This document shows, piece after piece, positions 11,503 to 22,484 of a stretch of 64,000 bases of DNA. The position numbers were made by a program, and so were the translations under genes. The stretch is from Linyphia triangularis (Eukaryota; Arthropoda; Arachnida; Araneae; Linyphiidae). The stretch is taken from the NCBI GenBank assembly GCA_963978545.1, contig OZ021722.1, positions 5,971,201-6,035,200 of the forward strand. Direction: 5' to 3'. Numbering within the stretch: position 1 is the first letter of the stretch; every line of letters starts with the position of its first letter. The notes beneath the pieces are model-generated. The model worked only from the letters and a program-made list of their open reading frames with translations. It ran no database searches and was not told the origin of the DNA.

Positions 11503-11520
11503 TTTTATAACAACTTTTTT

Positions 11521-12145
<625 letters not shown>

Positions 12146-12365
12146 TGAAGGTGTGTTTTCTTTTCTCTCTCTCTCCTCTTTTTTCGTAGATGGTTTTCTT
12201 CATCTTCTCTCTTTTAAAAGTGTATTTACACACTTGAAATATTCCAAAAATAAGTCAAGTGTTATTTTAGTTTTTTTTTTTTTGTTTTTTGCTTCAAAAT
12301 AGTACCCAGACAGAATTTATCCAAGATAATAGTATCATTTGAAAAAAAAAAAAAAAGCTAAAGAA

Positions 12366-13125
12366 TTATTAAATCCTTTATATTAACTTCGATTTTGTGT
12401 GTGTGTGTATGTTTGTGGATGTCAATGGCAGGCAAATCTGCGGAGACCTTATCAACCCCCTTTGCCATCTTCCTAACGGGCTGAAAATTGAAAGATAGAT
12501 TTGATGTCGATGACAGCGCATTCTATCAAATTTCGAGGGCTGTCACTAAAAAGGTCGCTTTTACGGAATGCTAGTAAACCAACTTTCCGTCATCCAATCG
12601 CCCTGAAATTGTATTTAACCGATCATTGAAGAATATCTTTCGTGATGCCAAAATTGTTTTAATAAAATAAAAAAAAAAATTATATAATTGTTTTAATCAG
12701 AATAAATTGAAGGTATTTAGATGCGAATGCGTAAACTCACATTAATGTTTAATGAATAAATTTTATATTGGTTGGTTGTATTCAGATTATCTGGCACCGT
12801 CAGCAACACGAGGGCTATAATGCGCCGAAACATTCGTCATTAGACAAGCCAACATACATTTACAAACGCCCATGCTTAACACGGGACTCGGAACCCGCAA
12901 CCTCGCGGTCTAGAGGCTAGCACGCTAACCACTGTACCGTTTGGTCGGCAAATAAATTTTGAAAAGTAGTTTTGTCGCTTATTTTGATGATAGAGATAGT
13001 GTATGCCTCTTATTTTAAATATTAAAAACAAACTCACGCTGGCAACAGAAACAGTAGTATAACTTAATGAATATAAAAAAATGTCAATTCTTATAAAGGA
13101 TTCATATTAAAAACTTTGTTTTTAT
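12366..13125 (-). mobile_element. C-family element, copy with SINE insertion
   Basis: Starts with atcctttatattaacttcga plus a GT-rich stretch. It then contains ctgtcactaaaaaggtcgct (complement of the C core), gttttaatcagaataaattg and gaataaattttgaaaagtag, ending with aaggattcatattaaaaact. The S1 SINE at 12771-12949 splits the aataaatttt word and duplicates it. Confidence 0.75.
12771..12949 (-). mobile_element. S1 tRNA-SINE, copy 1
   Basis: On the minus strand it reads GCCGACCAAACGGTACAGTG, then GTTAGCGTGCTAGCC (A-box region), GCGGGTTCCGAGTCCCGTG (B box), ATGTTGGCTTGTCTAATGAC, GGGCTATAATGCGCC in complement, and ends AATACAACCAACC. The A/B box pair shows descent from a tRNA gene transcribed by RNA polymerase III. 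Flanks carry a 10-bp target duplication, aataaatttt, at 12755-12764 and 12951-12960. Five further copies are in the window. Confidence 0.92.
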
Positions 13126-13348
13126 AAGTTATATTATTTCTCTCTTTTCTCTTGGTCCTGTCCCAAGTTACTTCCATCATCCTTTGTATTTATTATACAC
13201 ATTTTACTATTTACACCACAATATTTCACAGTTTATACCAGAAAAGCTGTATTTCATTTGCGATCTTATTTTATTGGTGCTTTATTTAGGTCGTGATAAT
13301 GAAGTTGGTAAGGGGGTATCGGGTTACTTTTTCCTCTGGATACTAATT

Positions 13349-13368
13349 TTTTTTTTTTTTTTTTTTTG
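13349..13368. repeat. Poly-T tract, with a poly-C run nearby
   Basis: About 20 T at 13349-13368, and a run of about 14 C at 13438-13451. Homopolymer clutter inside duplication unit 2. Confidence 0.85.
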
Positions 13369-13559
13369 AACGATACAAAATTTTTTCGATACAGATGTAG
13401 CATTGGATATTTCTTTGAGGCGATTTTATTTTGTGTTCCCCCCCCCCCCCCTCCTGATAGATGTGGTTTCTGGCCACGGGTTTTATTATAAATCATATTG
13501 TAATTAAATGTATTGTTATTTATATTTTGAATTAATTTTATAATTATTTAAGTTTTAAT

Positions 13560-13713
13560 TTTATTTTAGTTACAGTACCGTGCTTTTGATATTGGTGATT
13601 TTTCTGATTGCAAATCGCCAAATGTATTATACTACATCTGTTCCACTTTTTCTTAAATTTTTTTTTTATGTTTTTCAACGGGTCCCCAACAGCGAGGGGC
13701 CACGCAGCTAGTC
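13560..13713 (-). mobile_element. G-family element end in duplication unit 2
   Basis: Minus strand: GACTAGCTGCGTGGCCCCTC then GCTGTTGGGGACCCGTTGAA, followed by a T/A stretch and tttggcgatttgcaatcag. Agrees with 49205-49370 and with unit 1. Confidence 0.65.
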
Positions 13714-13730
13714 ATTTGTGATTAACTTTT

Positions 13731-14165
13731 TTACTATCAAATACACTAAACATAGGGTAGTGAAAGTATTTTTTAATCGAACAATTTTTACATTTATCCA
13801 CATTTTTGAACATCTTGACTTCAAAAAAGTTGCTTAAAAAATGTCCGTGTGTGCGTGCTTGGTCAAAATCACTCTCGAACAAATTGACCTGCGAATTTCA
13901 AATTTGGTGTTAGGGTCATGGGACTTGTAATTAATATTTTTCGTCAATCGCTAAAAAACGGCTTTAACAATTTTGATAAAAAAAATCACTATGGTAAGGC
14001 CTCTTGAAGTGTTCTAAGCAACCCAACCTCCGAATTCCCGTACAAATGCTATAAAGGTGTAAAAAAAGTTGCAGAAGAAGCTTCTTCGACACAGATTTCT
14101 GTCATCATTAATCGTTTTACTCCTCTGTTTCACATGACGAGAAGTAAGAATGAACGATTCAAGCA
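13731..14165 (+). repeat. A-family copy in duplication unit 2
   Basis: From tactatcaaatacactaaac and the hairpin half agggtagtgaaagta, through ttgacttcaaaaaagttgct, gacctgcgaatttcaaattt and cgctaaaaaacggctttaac, to tttcacatgacgagaagtaa. Truncated like unit 1, without the far terminus. Confidence 0.7.
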
Positions 14166-14700
14166 TTTTTTAAATATATATATTTTTTATTCAATTCTAA
14201 ATGTTTCGAAAAGGTCATAAACACAAATTTCACATCACAGTTCCCCCCCCCCCCAATTTGCAATCTAGAATAGCTTGTTATATTTTGGAGGGAAGAAAAC
14301 GACACACATTCGGCTCGATGCGAATGTGACGTCACTACATCTGAAACAACTTGGCTTGAAACGCTGGAGCGAAAACCAGAATTTGCGAGATTCTTGCAAA
14401 TCATCGCCCACAATCTGTTAGGGATATAGCAATTGACTACCAAACCAACGCCAACTATTTGGCAGAAACTTCACGATAACCACAGAAACGGAAGGAAGTC
14501 TTGACCTCACACAAAAAAAAAATGTAGCTTTTTTATCGGACTGCAATCGAATGAGGTTTTCGCGCATTTTCTTTTCTTAATATTTAAGCAACTAATTCTT
14601 TTAAAGAACTTTTGTTTGAATAGTTGGAATCGGAAAGAAATTCTTCATGAATGTATACTAATTTCACTCGTTTTTTTAAAAAAAAATACGGGAATGGATA
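14166..14700. other. Low-copy stretch with a full CRE palindrome
   Basis: About 14270-14510 is less AT-biased than its flanks and matches no other part of the window. It includes TGACGTCA at 14327-14334, the full cAMP-response-element palindrome. A C run lies at 14244-14253. A 94-codon minus-strand frame covers much of it but has no recognisable domain. It may be ancestral unique DNA between transposons. Function unknown. Confidence 0.35.
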
Positions 14701-14714
14701 ATTCCCGCATTTTT

Positions 14715-15725
14715 TTATGTTACAATCTTAGCCCAGTTCACCTACTTGACATTTGGATGAGTAGGTACGAAAATGATCACTTAATGAAATGATATAAACT
14801 AAAAACTATTGCGTCTAATATATTTTATGTTATAAGGGAAAGTTAAAAAAAAAGTATAATACTTTCAGGTTTTGCTACCGTAAAAATTTCACAACCGTTT
14901 CAAAAATATAAAATAAATTAGAAGTTATTTTCAAATTTTTAAATTATGTCATTTCATTGAGTGATCTTTTTCCTACCTACTCACCAAATGTCAAGGTTTT
15001 TATACAAAGTAATTTTCAAATGAACTGGGCTATAAAGGAGATGTGACTGCAATTTTTGGACTCCATCGAACATCATTCTGAATTTTTTATAGAAGTTGGA
15101 GAAAAGTGAGTAGATTACGAATCCACTGGTCTGCCGTGGTAAAAATGGCCGAAACTGATCAATAATCAACTTTCAATAAGTTGAACTAAATCCAATTGCA
15201 AAATGCGCCATAACTAGCCAAATAATGAGCTTTTTTTTTTTATTTGGTTACCCTCACACTTTAATTTTCAATTAAGAAGGTTGCAGACGATTCAGATATC
15301 TGGCGACGGTCTACTGGCATCTATTAAAAGTGAGCCAAGTTGGCAATAAATATTACGTCACTGATGACGTAACTGATGTCGCCAATTTGGCTTACTTTTA
15401 AAATGTGCAAGTTTTCCCAGCCAAGGATCAGAAATCGTTTGCGCTTTTTCTCATTGAAAATCAAAATGCAGTGGGTTGCCAGACGAAAAAGTTTGTTCTC
15501 TTTTTGGCAAGTTATGACATATTTGGCAATCGGAATTTAATTCAACTTTTTCCAAGTCGATTTTTGACCAGTTTCAGCCATTTTTGCCACGGCAGACCAG
15601 TGGATTCGTAATCTACTCACTTTTCTCCAATTTCTATAAAAAATTTACAATGATGTTTGATGGGGTCCAAAAATTGCAGTCGCCTCTCGGAGTATAGTGA
15701 GTATAGGGAATAATCCTTACTAGGA
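14715..15725. mobile_element. M-family foldback, copy 1, interrupted by B
   Basis: Left arm: gttacaatcttagcccagtt then gacatttgg, gagtaggtacgaaaatgatc and acttaatgaaatgatataaa. The right arm has the inverse: atgtcatttcattgagtgat, cctacctactcaccaaatgt and gaactgggctata. The right tip resumes after a B element as tagtgagtatagggaataat then ccttactagga. The left tip is cut off before gttacaatctt. The M tip consensus is TCCTAGTAAGGATCATTCCC. No coding capacity. Confidence 0.75.
15034..15696. mobile_element. B-family foldback, copy 1 (inside M copy 1)
   Basis: The whole element is an imperfect palindrome. Outer arms: gactgcaatttttggactcc, then gtgagtagattacgaatcca and ctggtctgccgtgg, repeated inverted at the right end. 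Inner pairs include agttgaactaaatccaattg / aatcggaatttaattcaact and gtgagccaagttggc / gccaatttggcttac around the centre. It resembles a large hairpin (Foldback-type) rather than a simple TIR element. Full-length copy 3 is at 59642-60296. Confidence 0.8.
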
Positions 15726-15728
15726 CTG

Positions 15729-15908
15729 GGCCGACCAAACGGTATAGTGGTTAGCGTGCTAGTTTCTAGACCGCGAGGTTGCGGGTTCCTAGTCCCGTGT
15801 AAGGCATGGGTGTTTGTAAATGTATGTTGGCTTGTCAAATGACGATTGTTTAGGCACATTATAGCCCTCGTGTTGCTGACGGAGCCAGATAATCGGAAAA
15901 CAACCAAC
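15729..15908 (+). mobile_element. S1 tRNA-SINE, copy 2
   Basis: Starts ggccgaccaaacggtatagt then ggttagcgtgctag (A box); gttgcgggttcctagtcccg (B box, one base off); ends with the cctcgtgttgctgacgg and ggaaaacaaccaacc tail. Near full length, inserted just after the M right tip. Confidence 0.92.
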
Positions 15909-16001
15909 CTTAGAACTGCCTCTTAAAGCACGTAGTCGGATTGCTTTTGCGTGTGAATTGGTAAAAAAGGGACATTTTGAAGATTTATTCGTTATTTTTT
16001 T

Positions 16002-16678
16002 ACTTTCAATTACCCATATGTATGCGTAGGGTAATGAAAGTTTTGCATTAGGACAAATACTTTTTTTTTTTTCCTTTTTTTTTTTTTTTTTTCCTCCACG
16101 TTTTGGAACATCCTGATTTCAAAAGAGTGATCTAGAAAAAATGTTTTTCTGTGGTCTGCATAACCCCCCGAACAAATTAACCTACGATGTTCAAATTTGG
16201 TGTGCGGGTTGGTGATGGCCATTGAAAACCTGCCTTTGAGGTTTTTGTCAAAATCCCGTATGCGCATAAGGTAGCTGACATCGAAAAAAAAATCAAATCA
16301 TATTTTTCAGTAATTGCTAAAAAACTGCTCTAACGATTTTAATCAAAATCACTGCGGTAATTCCTCTTAAGGTGCTCTAAATATCCCCATTTCCGAAATT
16401 TCCGTAAAAAAGCTTAATGGCGTAAAAAGTGGAAAAACGAATGCCTTCAACACAGAGTTCTCTTTCCTAGAGACTCCTCATCAACGATCGTTTTTTCGTC
16501 TCTAATCAGATTCACTTACACTTTTCGATAATCCTTATATTATCCTTTTTTGTATCTCCAGACTGGAATTTTTTTTCTAAATTAATGATAAAAATAAAAA
16601 ACGGTAAATGACACAAATTGACATCAGTATTATAGTGTAATTGAAAGTTATGAGATGCCCCCCCCCCTCCCCCCTTAG
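16002..16678 (+). mobile_element. A-family element, near full length
   Basis: Begins actttcaattacccatatgt followed by the inverted agggtaatgaaagt, forming a terminal hairpin. Internal landmarks in order: ttggaacatcctgatttcaa, accccccgaacaaattaacc, cctacgatgttcaaatttgg, cgcataaggtagctgacat, gctaaaaaactgctctaacg, cctcttaaggtgctct (the I-element target, empty here), acacagagttctctttccta, and finally agtgtaattgaaagttatga. It carries no transposase. The antisense frame at 16010-16267 is one of several look-alike frames made by this repeat. Confidence 0.82.
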
Positions 16679-16985
16679 GTTTTAAAGTAACATGAAAAAA
16701 AAAATTCCAATTTGTTTGTCCCTTTAAAAGAAGGATGTCATTATTTTTTTTTTTATTTTATTTTTTTGCTAGAAAACATTTGACACTATGCAGATTGTTA
16801 AGAGGCCACAATTTCATTATTCTATTTAAGTTAAAAGGGAGGCAAGTTTGAGATAGAAGTAATGCAATCAGCAAAATCGGTTATTTTTGTATTTGAACAG
16901 GGTATTTTGAAATGAACATTTGTTCTCTTATTGGTGGATCCTGTGTTTATTCATCACAGATTCATAGACTGCTCAGTAGCCATTT
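16679..16985. other. Unrecognised AT-rich stretch
   Basis: C-rich run at 16657-16675 at its left edge. Otherwise no feature. Confidence 0.4.
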
Positions 16986-16989
16986 ATAA

Positions 16990-17125
16990 AATCTCTCACC
17001 TGAGAGGTATGTGGTTAGCGCACTGGCTACCGCATACCAAAGGTACCGTGTTCGAATCTTGGGTTAGGCATGGATATTCTATTTGGTTCGGATTTTACGA
17101 TAAGATGTAGGTTCCGACCTTATTG
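16990..17125 (+). mobile_element. S2: tRNA-derived SINE copy
   Basis: gaggtatgtggttagcgcac then tgg forms an A-box region. The phrase taccgtgttcgaatcttggg holds a good B box (GTTCGAATC). Then gttaggcatggatattc and gatgtaggttccgacc follow. Related to 9065-9205. The acceptor arms do not pair, so it is not a functional tRNA gene. Confidence 0.65.
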
Positions 17126-17141
17126 TTGTTCACAAACATAT

Positions 17142-17957
17142 TGTTGCGTTGTACGGGTTCGAAAGATTTGACGCCAAAGCAGATCAAAACTTGCAGAAAT
17201 TTATTTCAAAATAACTCTTCACAGTTCTCTTACAGCTCCAGAACTTCTCGTTCTAGTAGACACAATACAGCTCTTTTCACCTCAATAGAGCACAAAACAG
17301 CAGTTAAAAACTTGACAAATAACTGCTAAATCGCCGCAAAAGACACTGCAATACAGTTCGCTCAGAATCTCCAGTCAACTAATTCAGTGACTCAAGTCAG
17401 GAATACAGCTCTCACAATGAACGTTGAGAGACAACTAACTCAGTGATTCAAAATCAACTAACTTCAGTCAACTGTAGGACTCAGCTAACAACTAGCTCCG
17501 TGACTCAAAATCAGTCAACAACTGACTAACTAACTGCATCACCCGCTCTCCCTGAGCTTTTATAGGGTGACCTGAGAACATACGTGAACCTTCCAGAGAT
17601 AGACATTTGGAGAACTTTCCAGAATGTAGTCGAAAATACCTATACATGTACATACATGGGATACATGTACCGAAAATGTCGCCAAATGGTCTCCAAGTTT
17701 GGCGACAAAAATTAGTCGCCAAAACCATCGCCAATTTGGCGAGATTCCCATTACCATAATGTTAAATGCCCTGCCCCTTGAAACTCGCTTCCCAGAGTTA
17801 CCTCTGTAAAACTCGCTATCAAACATTGAGATGCTCACTGCAGGGAAACCAATTTAACGTCGAACTATTGCACTGTCTTATGCGAAAGGTACAGAAATTT
17901 ATCTATTTACAAAATTAACACTACGAAATATTTACAAATATACAAAAATTCGTAACA
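17142..17957 (-). mobile_element. T: solo LTR, copy 1 (816 bp)
   Basis: Forward strand starts TGTTGCG and ends CGTAACA. Read on the minus strand it is TGTTACG...CGCAACA, the TG...CA ends of an LTR. It is flanked by ATAT at 17138-17141 and 17958-17961, a 4-bp target duplication. A TATA box lies on the minus strand near 17558-17566 (CCTATAAAAGC). No internal gag-pol sequence, primer-binding site or second LTR is present, so this is a solo LTR left by recombination. The ATAT target and TGTTACG start suggest Ty3/gypsy. It is about 200 bp longer than the 47.3-kb copy, the extra bases being tandem-like ctaactcagtgactc phrases near 17370-17530. Confidence 0.82.
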
Positions 17958-17961
17958 ATAT

Positions 17962-18389
17962 ATAGTTAATGTATTGTTTGAGGTTCAAAAATAAAGAATG
18001 TATTTCTATGCGGAATTTTGAACTACAAACGTTAACTTTTTTTCTTTGTAAGCAAAGTTATAGTTGTGGTACCATCCTTCCTTATAAGCGTTTTCATAAT
18101 CACCACATAAGTTCATTGTTAATCAATTTTTTTTTTATTATTATTTTAGCTTAATTTCCCAATAGGCTTATTATTTAGTTAATTAATCCCTTCTAATTCC
18201 ACTGAAGGATAGTTGATCAAGGTTAAATTAACTTATATAAACCTTGCCATAAAAAGTTTGCGTTTAGTTAAATTACAACCTCATCACCTAAAGCATCAAA
18301 GTAATTCTAGAAAATAGCAACTTGCATCTTCCAATCCAAAAGTATTGAAATATTTTTTTTAAGTAGTTACACATTCAAGGCTAAATAGT
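17962..18389. other. Unrecognised AT-rich stretch
   Basis: A 61-codon plus-strand frame at 17969-18154 has no recognisable domain. Nothing else seen. Confidence 0.4.
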
Positions 18390-19140
18390 ATAACACATAA
18401 AAAAAAAAAGGTTTTTCTATATAAATTCTGTATATGGCATTACCAATTTTAAATTCATTAATGTAGCGGCGTTCCTGTTGTCAGCGTGTTCTTGGTGTTT
18501 GCATTTAATTTTAAATATTAAAAGCATATATATCGGCAAAATATGCGATAAACTACTTTTCAAAATTTATTCATTAAAAATGAATGCAAATTTATGCTCT
18601 CACATTCAAATATCTTTTATTTATTCTGATTGAAACAATTTCATTATTTATCAAAACAGTTTTTGCAACATGAAAAAGTTTATTCAATGATCGGTTAAAT
18701 ACAATTTCAGGACGATTGGATGACGGCAAGTTGGTTTATCAGTATTCCTGTTGGCTTTTTGTGTACTTAATTTAACATTAATAAGACATCTTTAGAAAAC
18801 ATGCACCTTTACTGACAGAATAAACATACTCGTTACTCGCTGTATTTATGTACATCCGTATCGACATTCTAAATAACATTATCCACAAATTCCATCATAA
18901 TCACTGTTGCCATCCCTAACTTACAAATATATGCGCTTACATTCCGTAAAAGCGACCTTTTAGTGACACTCTCCAAAGTTTGATAGAATGCATTGTCCTC
19001 GATATCGAATCTACTCTTCAAGTTTCAAACCGATTGGAAGACGTCAAGGGGATTAATTACGAGTTCGCAGATTTGCCCACCATCAAAATATGCAGTCAAC
19101 CATCCACCCATAATCGACGTTAATATAAAGGATTTTAAAA
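18390..19140 (+). mobile_element. C-family element, near full length
   Basis: ttgtcagcgtgttcttggtg, aaactacttttcaaaattta, gattgaaacaatttcatt and gacggcaagttggtttatca come first, then about 220 bp of extra sequence (about 18740-18955). The core cgtaaaagcgaccttttagt and gacattgtcctcgatatcga-type words follow, ending taatcgacgttaatataaag. The extra piece has no visible TIR. Confidence 0.72.
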
Positions 19141-19424
19141 AATTAATTTTTTAAAGACCGAAATTTACAAATAACACTGGGCAATTTCTCACTTATACCT
19201 ATAAAAAAAGAAACTAAAACCCTTCCCACCTCTATCACGTTTTTTTTTTGTTTTTAAAAAAAACTACATCGTCTTAATCTCATTAGTTCGTACAATACGA
19301 TACTTTCAAGTGTTGTATTGCTTTTGAATTCAGTTGTATTATTAAATTTAATAAAAAGGATTTAAAAAAACATCGATTTTAAAGACGAGTTATTAGTTTT
19401 TTTGTATAGATATTGTTACTCAAA
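19141..19424. other. Spacer, nothing recognised
   Basis: AT-rich, with short T/A runs. No family assigned. Confidence 0.35.
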
Positions 19425-19640
19425 TTAACTGTATATAATTGTAAATAGTGACGTATTTCTTTTAAAGTTCTATTTATTTTATTTTTTAACAGGTTAGAAA
19501 AAGGTGGCAACACCTAAATCAGTCGGGAATTTTCGAAGCTTTTCCATCACGTGACCAGTTGACTGGATTTTTTGGGAAAGTTCCCACGCTCTATTATAAT
19601 TTCAACTGAGGAGAAAAATCTTGGGTTAGTTTAACTTCGA
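19425..19640 (+). mobile_element. U: LTR-like fragment, copy 1
   Basis: Begins aactgtatataattgtaaat then agtgacgtatttc and includes aaaaaggtggcaacacctaa and tgaccagttgactggatttt. The same sequence occurs at 25360-25605 and inverted at 57557-57997, where the copy includes TATA and polyadenylation-like words. Truncated before the promoter region. Confidence 0.55.
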
Positions 19641-19713
19641 AAGTTGCTTTGAAAGAAGCTGAACGCTTTGGTTTTAATGAATAAATAATGACATTACTTT
19701 AAACAGAATAAAT

Positions 19714-20468
19714 AAGGATTGGAAAAAAACTGGTTTTTAAGGTTTAAATCGTGTTTTTTTTTTTTTTTTTTTTTTTTTTAATCCTTTTCTAATTACATGT
19801 AAACACATTTATAAATAAAATTTGACACAACTAGAATAATTAATGTTCAAATTACAAATATTATTCCTTCTGAAAATAATTTAAAATAAGTAAATAAACA
19901 ATTGCTACTTATACCTATCAAAACCTGTATATTTACCTGACAATCAAAACATATTAAATTTTAGTATTATATTTAGAGATATGTTTTTATTTTTTTTTAA
20001 ATTCAATTGATACAATATAATGCAATAGTAATTGTTTACTGCATCTACATGGAATATTGCTATTAGATTCACAGTAATGGGGATAAGTTGAACAAAATGA
20101 TATTTTTAAGGCTTAGAAATAAGCTATTAAAGCACACAACCTTTATTTCAGAACCAAATTTAAAATGCAGCCTATAATTTAATTTTAATTAAAAATTTTG
20201 AATAGTTAAAAAACATTACTAAATCCCTTAGATTAATATAAAAAGTTATTTTTGATACTTATAAAAACTTCAATAGTCTTTCAATATAAGATTTATTTAA
20301 AAAAAGTTATTTGCAACAACAAATAATTAAAAAAAAATCTAATTATAAATAAACAAATAAAAATACTATTTTAAATTATTCTTTAAAAAACCCAATTATT
20401 ATTATTTTTTGAGAAAAAAACCCATTTGGTTTAAACCACGGTTTTTGGTTTAAACCCTGCCAACCCTG
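19714..20468. mobile_element. hAT-like non-autonomous element (755 bp)
   Basis: Right end is CCAACCCTG (complement of CAGGGTTGG) preceded by tggtttaaaccctg. Left end is the mutated counterpart AAGGATTGG followed by a ggtttttaaggtttaaa phrase. An exact 8-bp target duplication, GAATAAAT, lies at 19706-19713 and 20469-20476. An 8-bp duplication with CAGGG-type ends is the hAT signature. The interior is AT-rich with no transposase frame. Confidence 0.8.
19754..19779. repeat. Poly-T tract
   Basis: About 26 T within the hAT element. Confidence 0.9.
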
Positions 20469-20734
20469 GAATAAATAAAAGATATTTTAATGTGAGAGCA
20501 TAAATTTACGTTCATTTTAAATCGATAAATTTTGAAACGTAGTTTGCTGCACATTTTGCTGATATAAATGTTTTTGATATTTAAAATTAGATCCCAACAA
20601 CAAGCAAGCGCTATTTACAGAATCGGCGCTATGCTAATGATTATAAAACTTGGCTATGCATATAAAGGATTTATATTAAAAACTTCGCTCTTATGTGTTA
20701 TATTTTTTTCTTTCTAGATCACTTTTTTGAACTC

Positions 20735-20835
20735 GGCACGTTCCAAAATATAAAAATACAAAAAATCTATATATTTTTTTGGTCGAATTAAATATTTTCA
20801 CTTCCCTATGTTAACGTATGGGTAATTGAAAGTAA
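20735..20835 (-). repeat. A-family terminal fragment
   Basis: tctagatcacttttttgaac then ggcacgttccaaaata. Ends with cttccctatgttaacgtatg and ggtaattgaaagtaaaa, the hairpin terminus of A. Confidence 0.75.
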
Positions 20836-21296
20836 AAAAAAATGAGTATTTTTTTCTTAAATTGTGGTAGTTTGTGAACCATAGATGGCATTATATTATC
20901 TTAATAGTTTCATTCAGATTTTTAAGAGATTTCTCGATTCCTGTAAATCCCATAGCTACCTAAATATTGGTTTATTTTTCTAGAAAGAACGAATTTTTTA
21001 TGTATGTGGAAGACGGATCAGCAATGCAAGCAGAAAAAAAAAAAAAAAAAAAAAACGTTATAGCAAAAATAATAAGTCATATAAAAAGAAAATAATTCTT
21101 GTGATATATTTACATATAAATTGTCTATTTCTCGAGAAGCTAGCACTAGAGGTATGAAAATGTTTTTAAAAAAAAAATTTAAAAAGCTGTCACCGGATTT
21201 TTCGTTTTTCTATAATTTTCCTTAAACATGAAGAAAAGTACGTTTTTAAAAGGTATAAGTTCAAAAAAATGTGAGGATTTATTTAAATTTTATCGT
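20836..21296. other. Unrecognised AT-rich stretch
   Basis: A tract at about 21035-21055. Nothing else recognised. Confidence 0.4.
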
Positions 21297-21308
21297 ATCT
21301 TAATATTA

Positions 21309-21835
21309 TAGAGGTCGGCGATATATCGATACGACGATATTTTTATCGATATTTCTAAGAAATATCGATATTAAAAATATCGATAAAATTCACCGATATA
21401 TCGATATTTTCAAACATTTTTAGTTTTTTGATGATCGTTTTGTAGTTCCATGTGTTTTCTCGATTTTATTTATTCCCTTTTCAAAAACTTCAAAACTAAA
21501 GTTTGAACTTGGCTGAGAGGCAGTTAAAACGTCACCAATATTCAATATTTTCCATACACTTAAAAGCTATTGAAAATCATCTAAATTTTTCTTAAAATCA
21601 CAGCATCAATTAAGCGAAAATATAATTTTTTTTTTTCGCAATAGATCCATTTCGGTTGAAAAAGTAGTCACCTTACAAAAAAGCAATCATGAAAAGTAGA
21701 AATTTCCCCCGAAAAACTTTGTTTCTGGCAAAATTGAAAATCAAATTAAAAAAATCGTGTATCGATATACCGATATTTTTTTCTATGCAACGATATAGTA
21801 TCGATATTTATTTTGATCGATATTTCCGACCTCTA
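21309..21835. mobile_element. N: hAT-type MITE rich in TATCGATA
   Basis: Ends are TAGAGGTCGG and, inverted, CCGACCTCTA. An exact 8-bp duplication, TAATATTA, lies at 21301-21308 and 21836-21843. Together with near-CAGAGGTCGG ends this indicates the hAT superfamily. Within about 115 bp of each end it holds at least seven copies of TATCGATA (first at 21324-21331), on both strands because the word is palindromic. No transposase frame. Confidence 0.8.
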
Positions 21836-21847
21836 TAATATTAAGAT

Positions 21848-22329
21848 GACTTTATTCAGATAACTGAACTTTAAAAATTTTTAGGTACTGATAAATTAAC
21901 GCTAAATTATTTTTAATTATCTTTTTGAGGTTTTAAACACATTTATTTGGTTTGAGGCACTTTTTCTCTGATACTTCTTAGGGTAAATAGACGGCTAAAG
22001 AAGGATCATTTAAAAAAAAAAAAAAATTAAGCCAAATTTCTATTAGGGTAATCATATTTTCAAGAACAGCTGACAGAATAGCCTTTAATTATGAAATACT
22101 AGGGACGTGTCAAATTTTAATAATCGTCGGAGCAAATTTCTTACTAATTAAAAAGAAGTTTTTAAAGTAAAGTGGTAAAGTGTTAACGGGGGTCGGAGAA
22201 CTTTACCTGCATTAAGAGCCAAACATTCAATAATCAGAATAGCAAAATGTTTTAAAGATAATATAAATATAAGTTGAACCAATATAATTTTTAACTACAA
22301 ATATTTTAATGCAATTTTTATGGCATAAC
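21848..22329. other. Unrecognised AT-rich stretch
   Basis: A tract at 22013-22026. Nothing recognised. Confidence 0.4.
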
Positions 22330-22484
22330 TTAGTGTGTGGAAAGTCGCCCGACTTTCAATTACACTACAATACTGACGTGGATTTGTGTCATTTGCCTTT
22401 TTTATATTACCATCATTGATTTAAAAAAAATGGACAGTTCGGCGATATTTTTTCGATTATTCTTGTAAGGGTCTTATATATATA

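Larger units (their letters stand above)
12155..14160. repeat. Tandem segmental duplication, unit 2
   Basis: Restarts with the CT-rich tract and agatggttttcttcatcttc, then gataatagtatcatttgaaa, then a full C element, the G end and an A copy, in the same order as unit 1. It is longer because its C element is complete and contains an S1 SINE. Divergence from unit 1 includes many substitutions and indels, so the duplication is not recent. Confidence 0.7.
19655..20720 (-). mobile_element. C-family fragment split by a hAT element
   Basis: The C sequence attactttaaacagaataaa is broken at the hAT insertion and resumes as gaataaataaaagatatttt, aatgtgagagcataaattta and aaattttgaaacgtagtttg, to tgcatataaaggatttatat. 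Compare 53878-53985. Confidence 0.65.

Noticed and set aside
15729..15805. tRNA gene
   Set aside because: A and B boxes are present, but the acceptor arms do not pair and the body continues for 100 bp into a common SINE tail. All six copies are SINEs.
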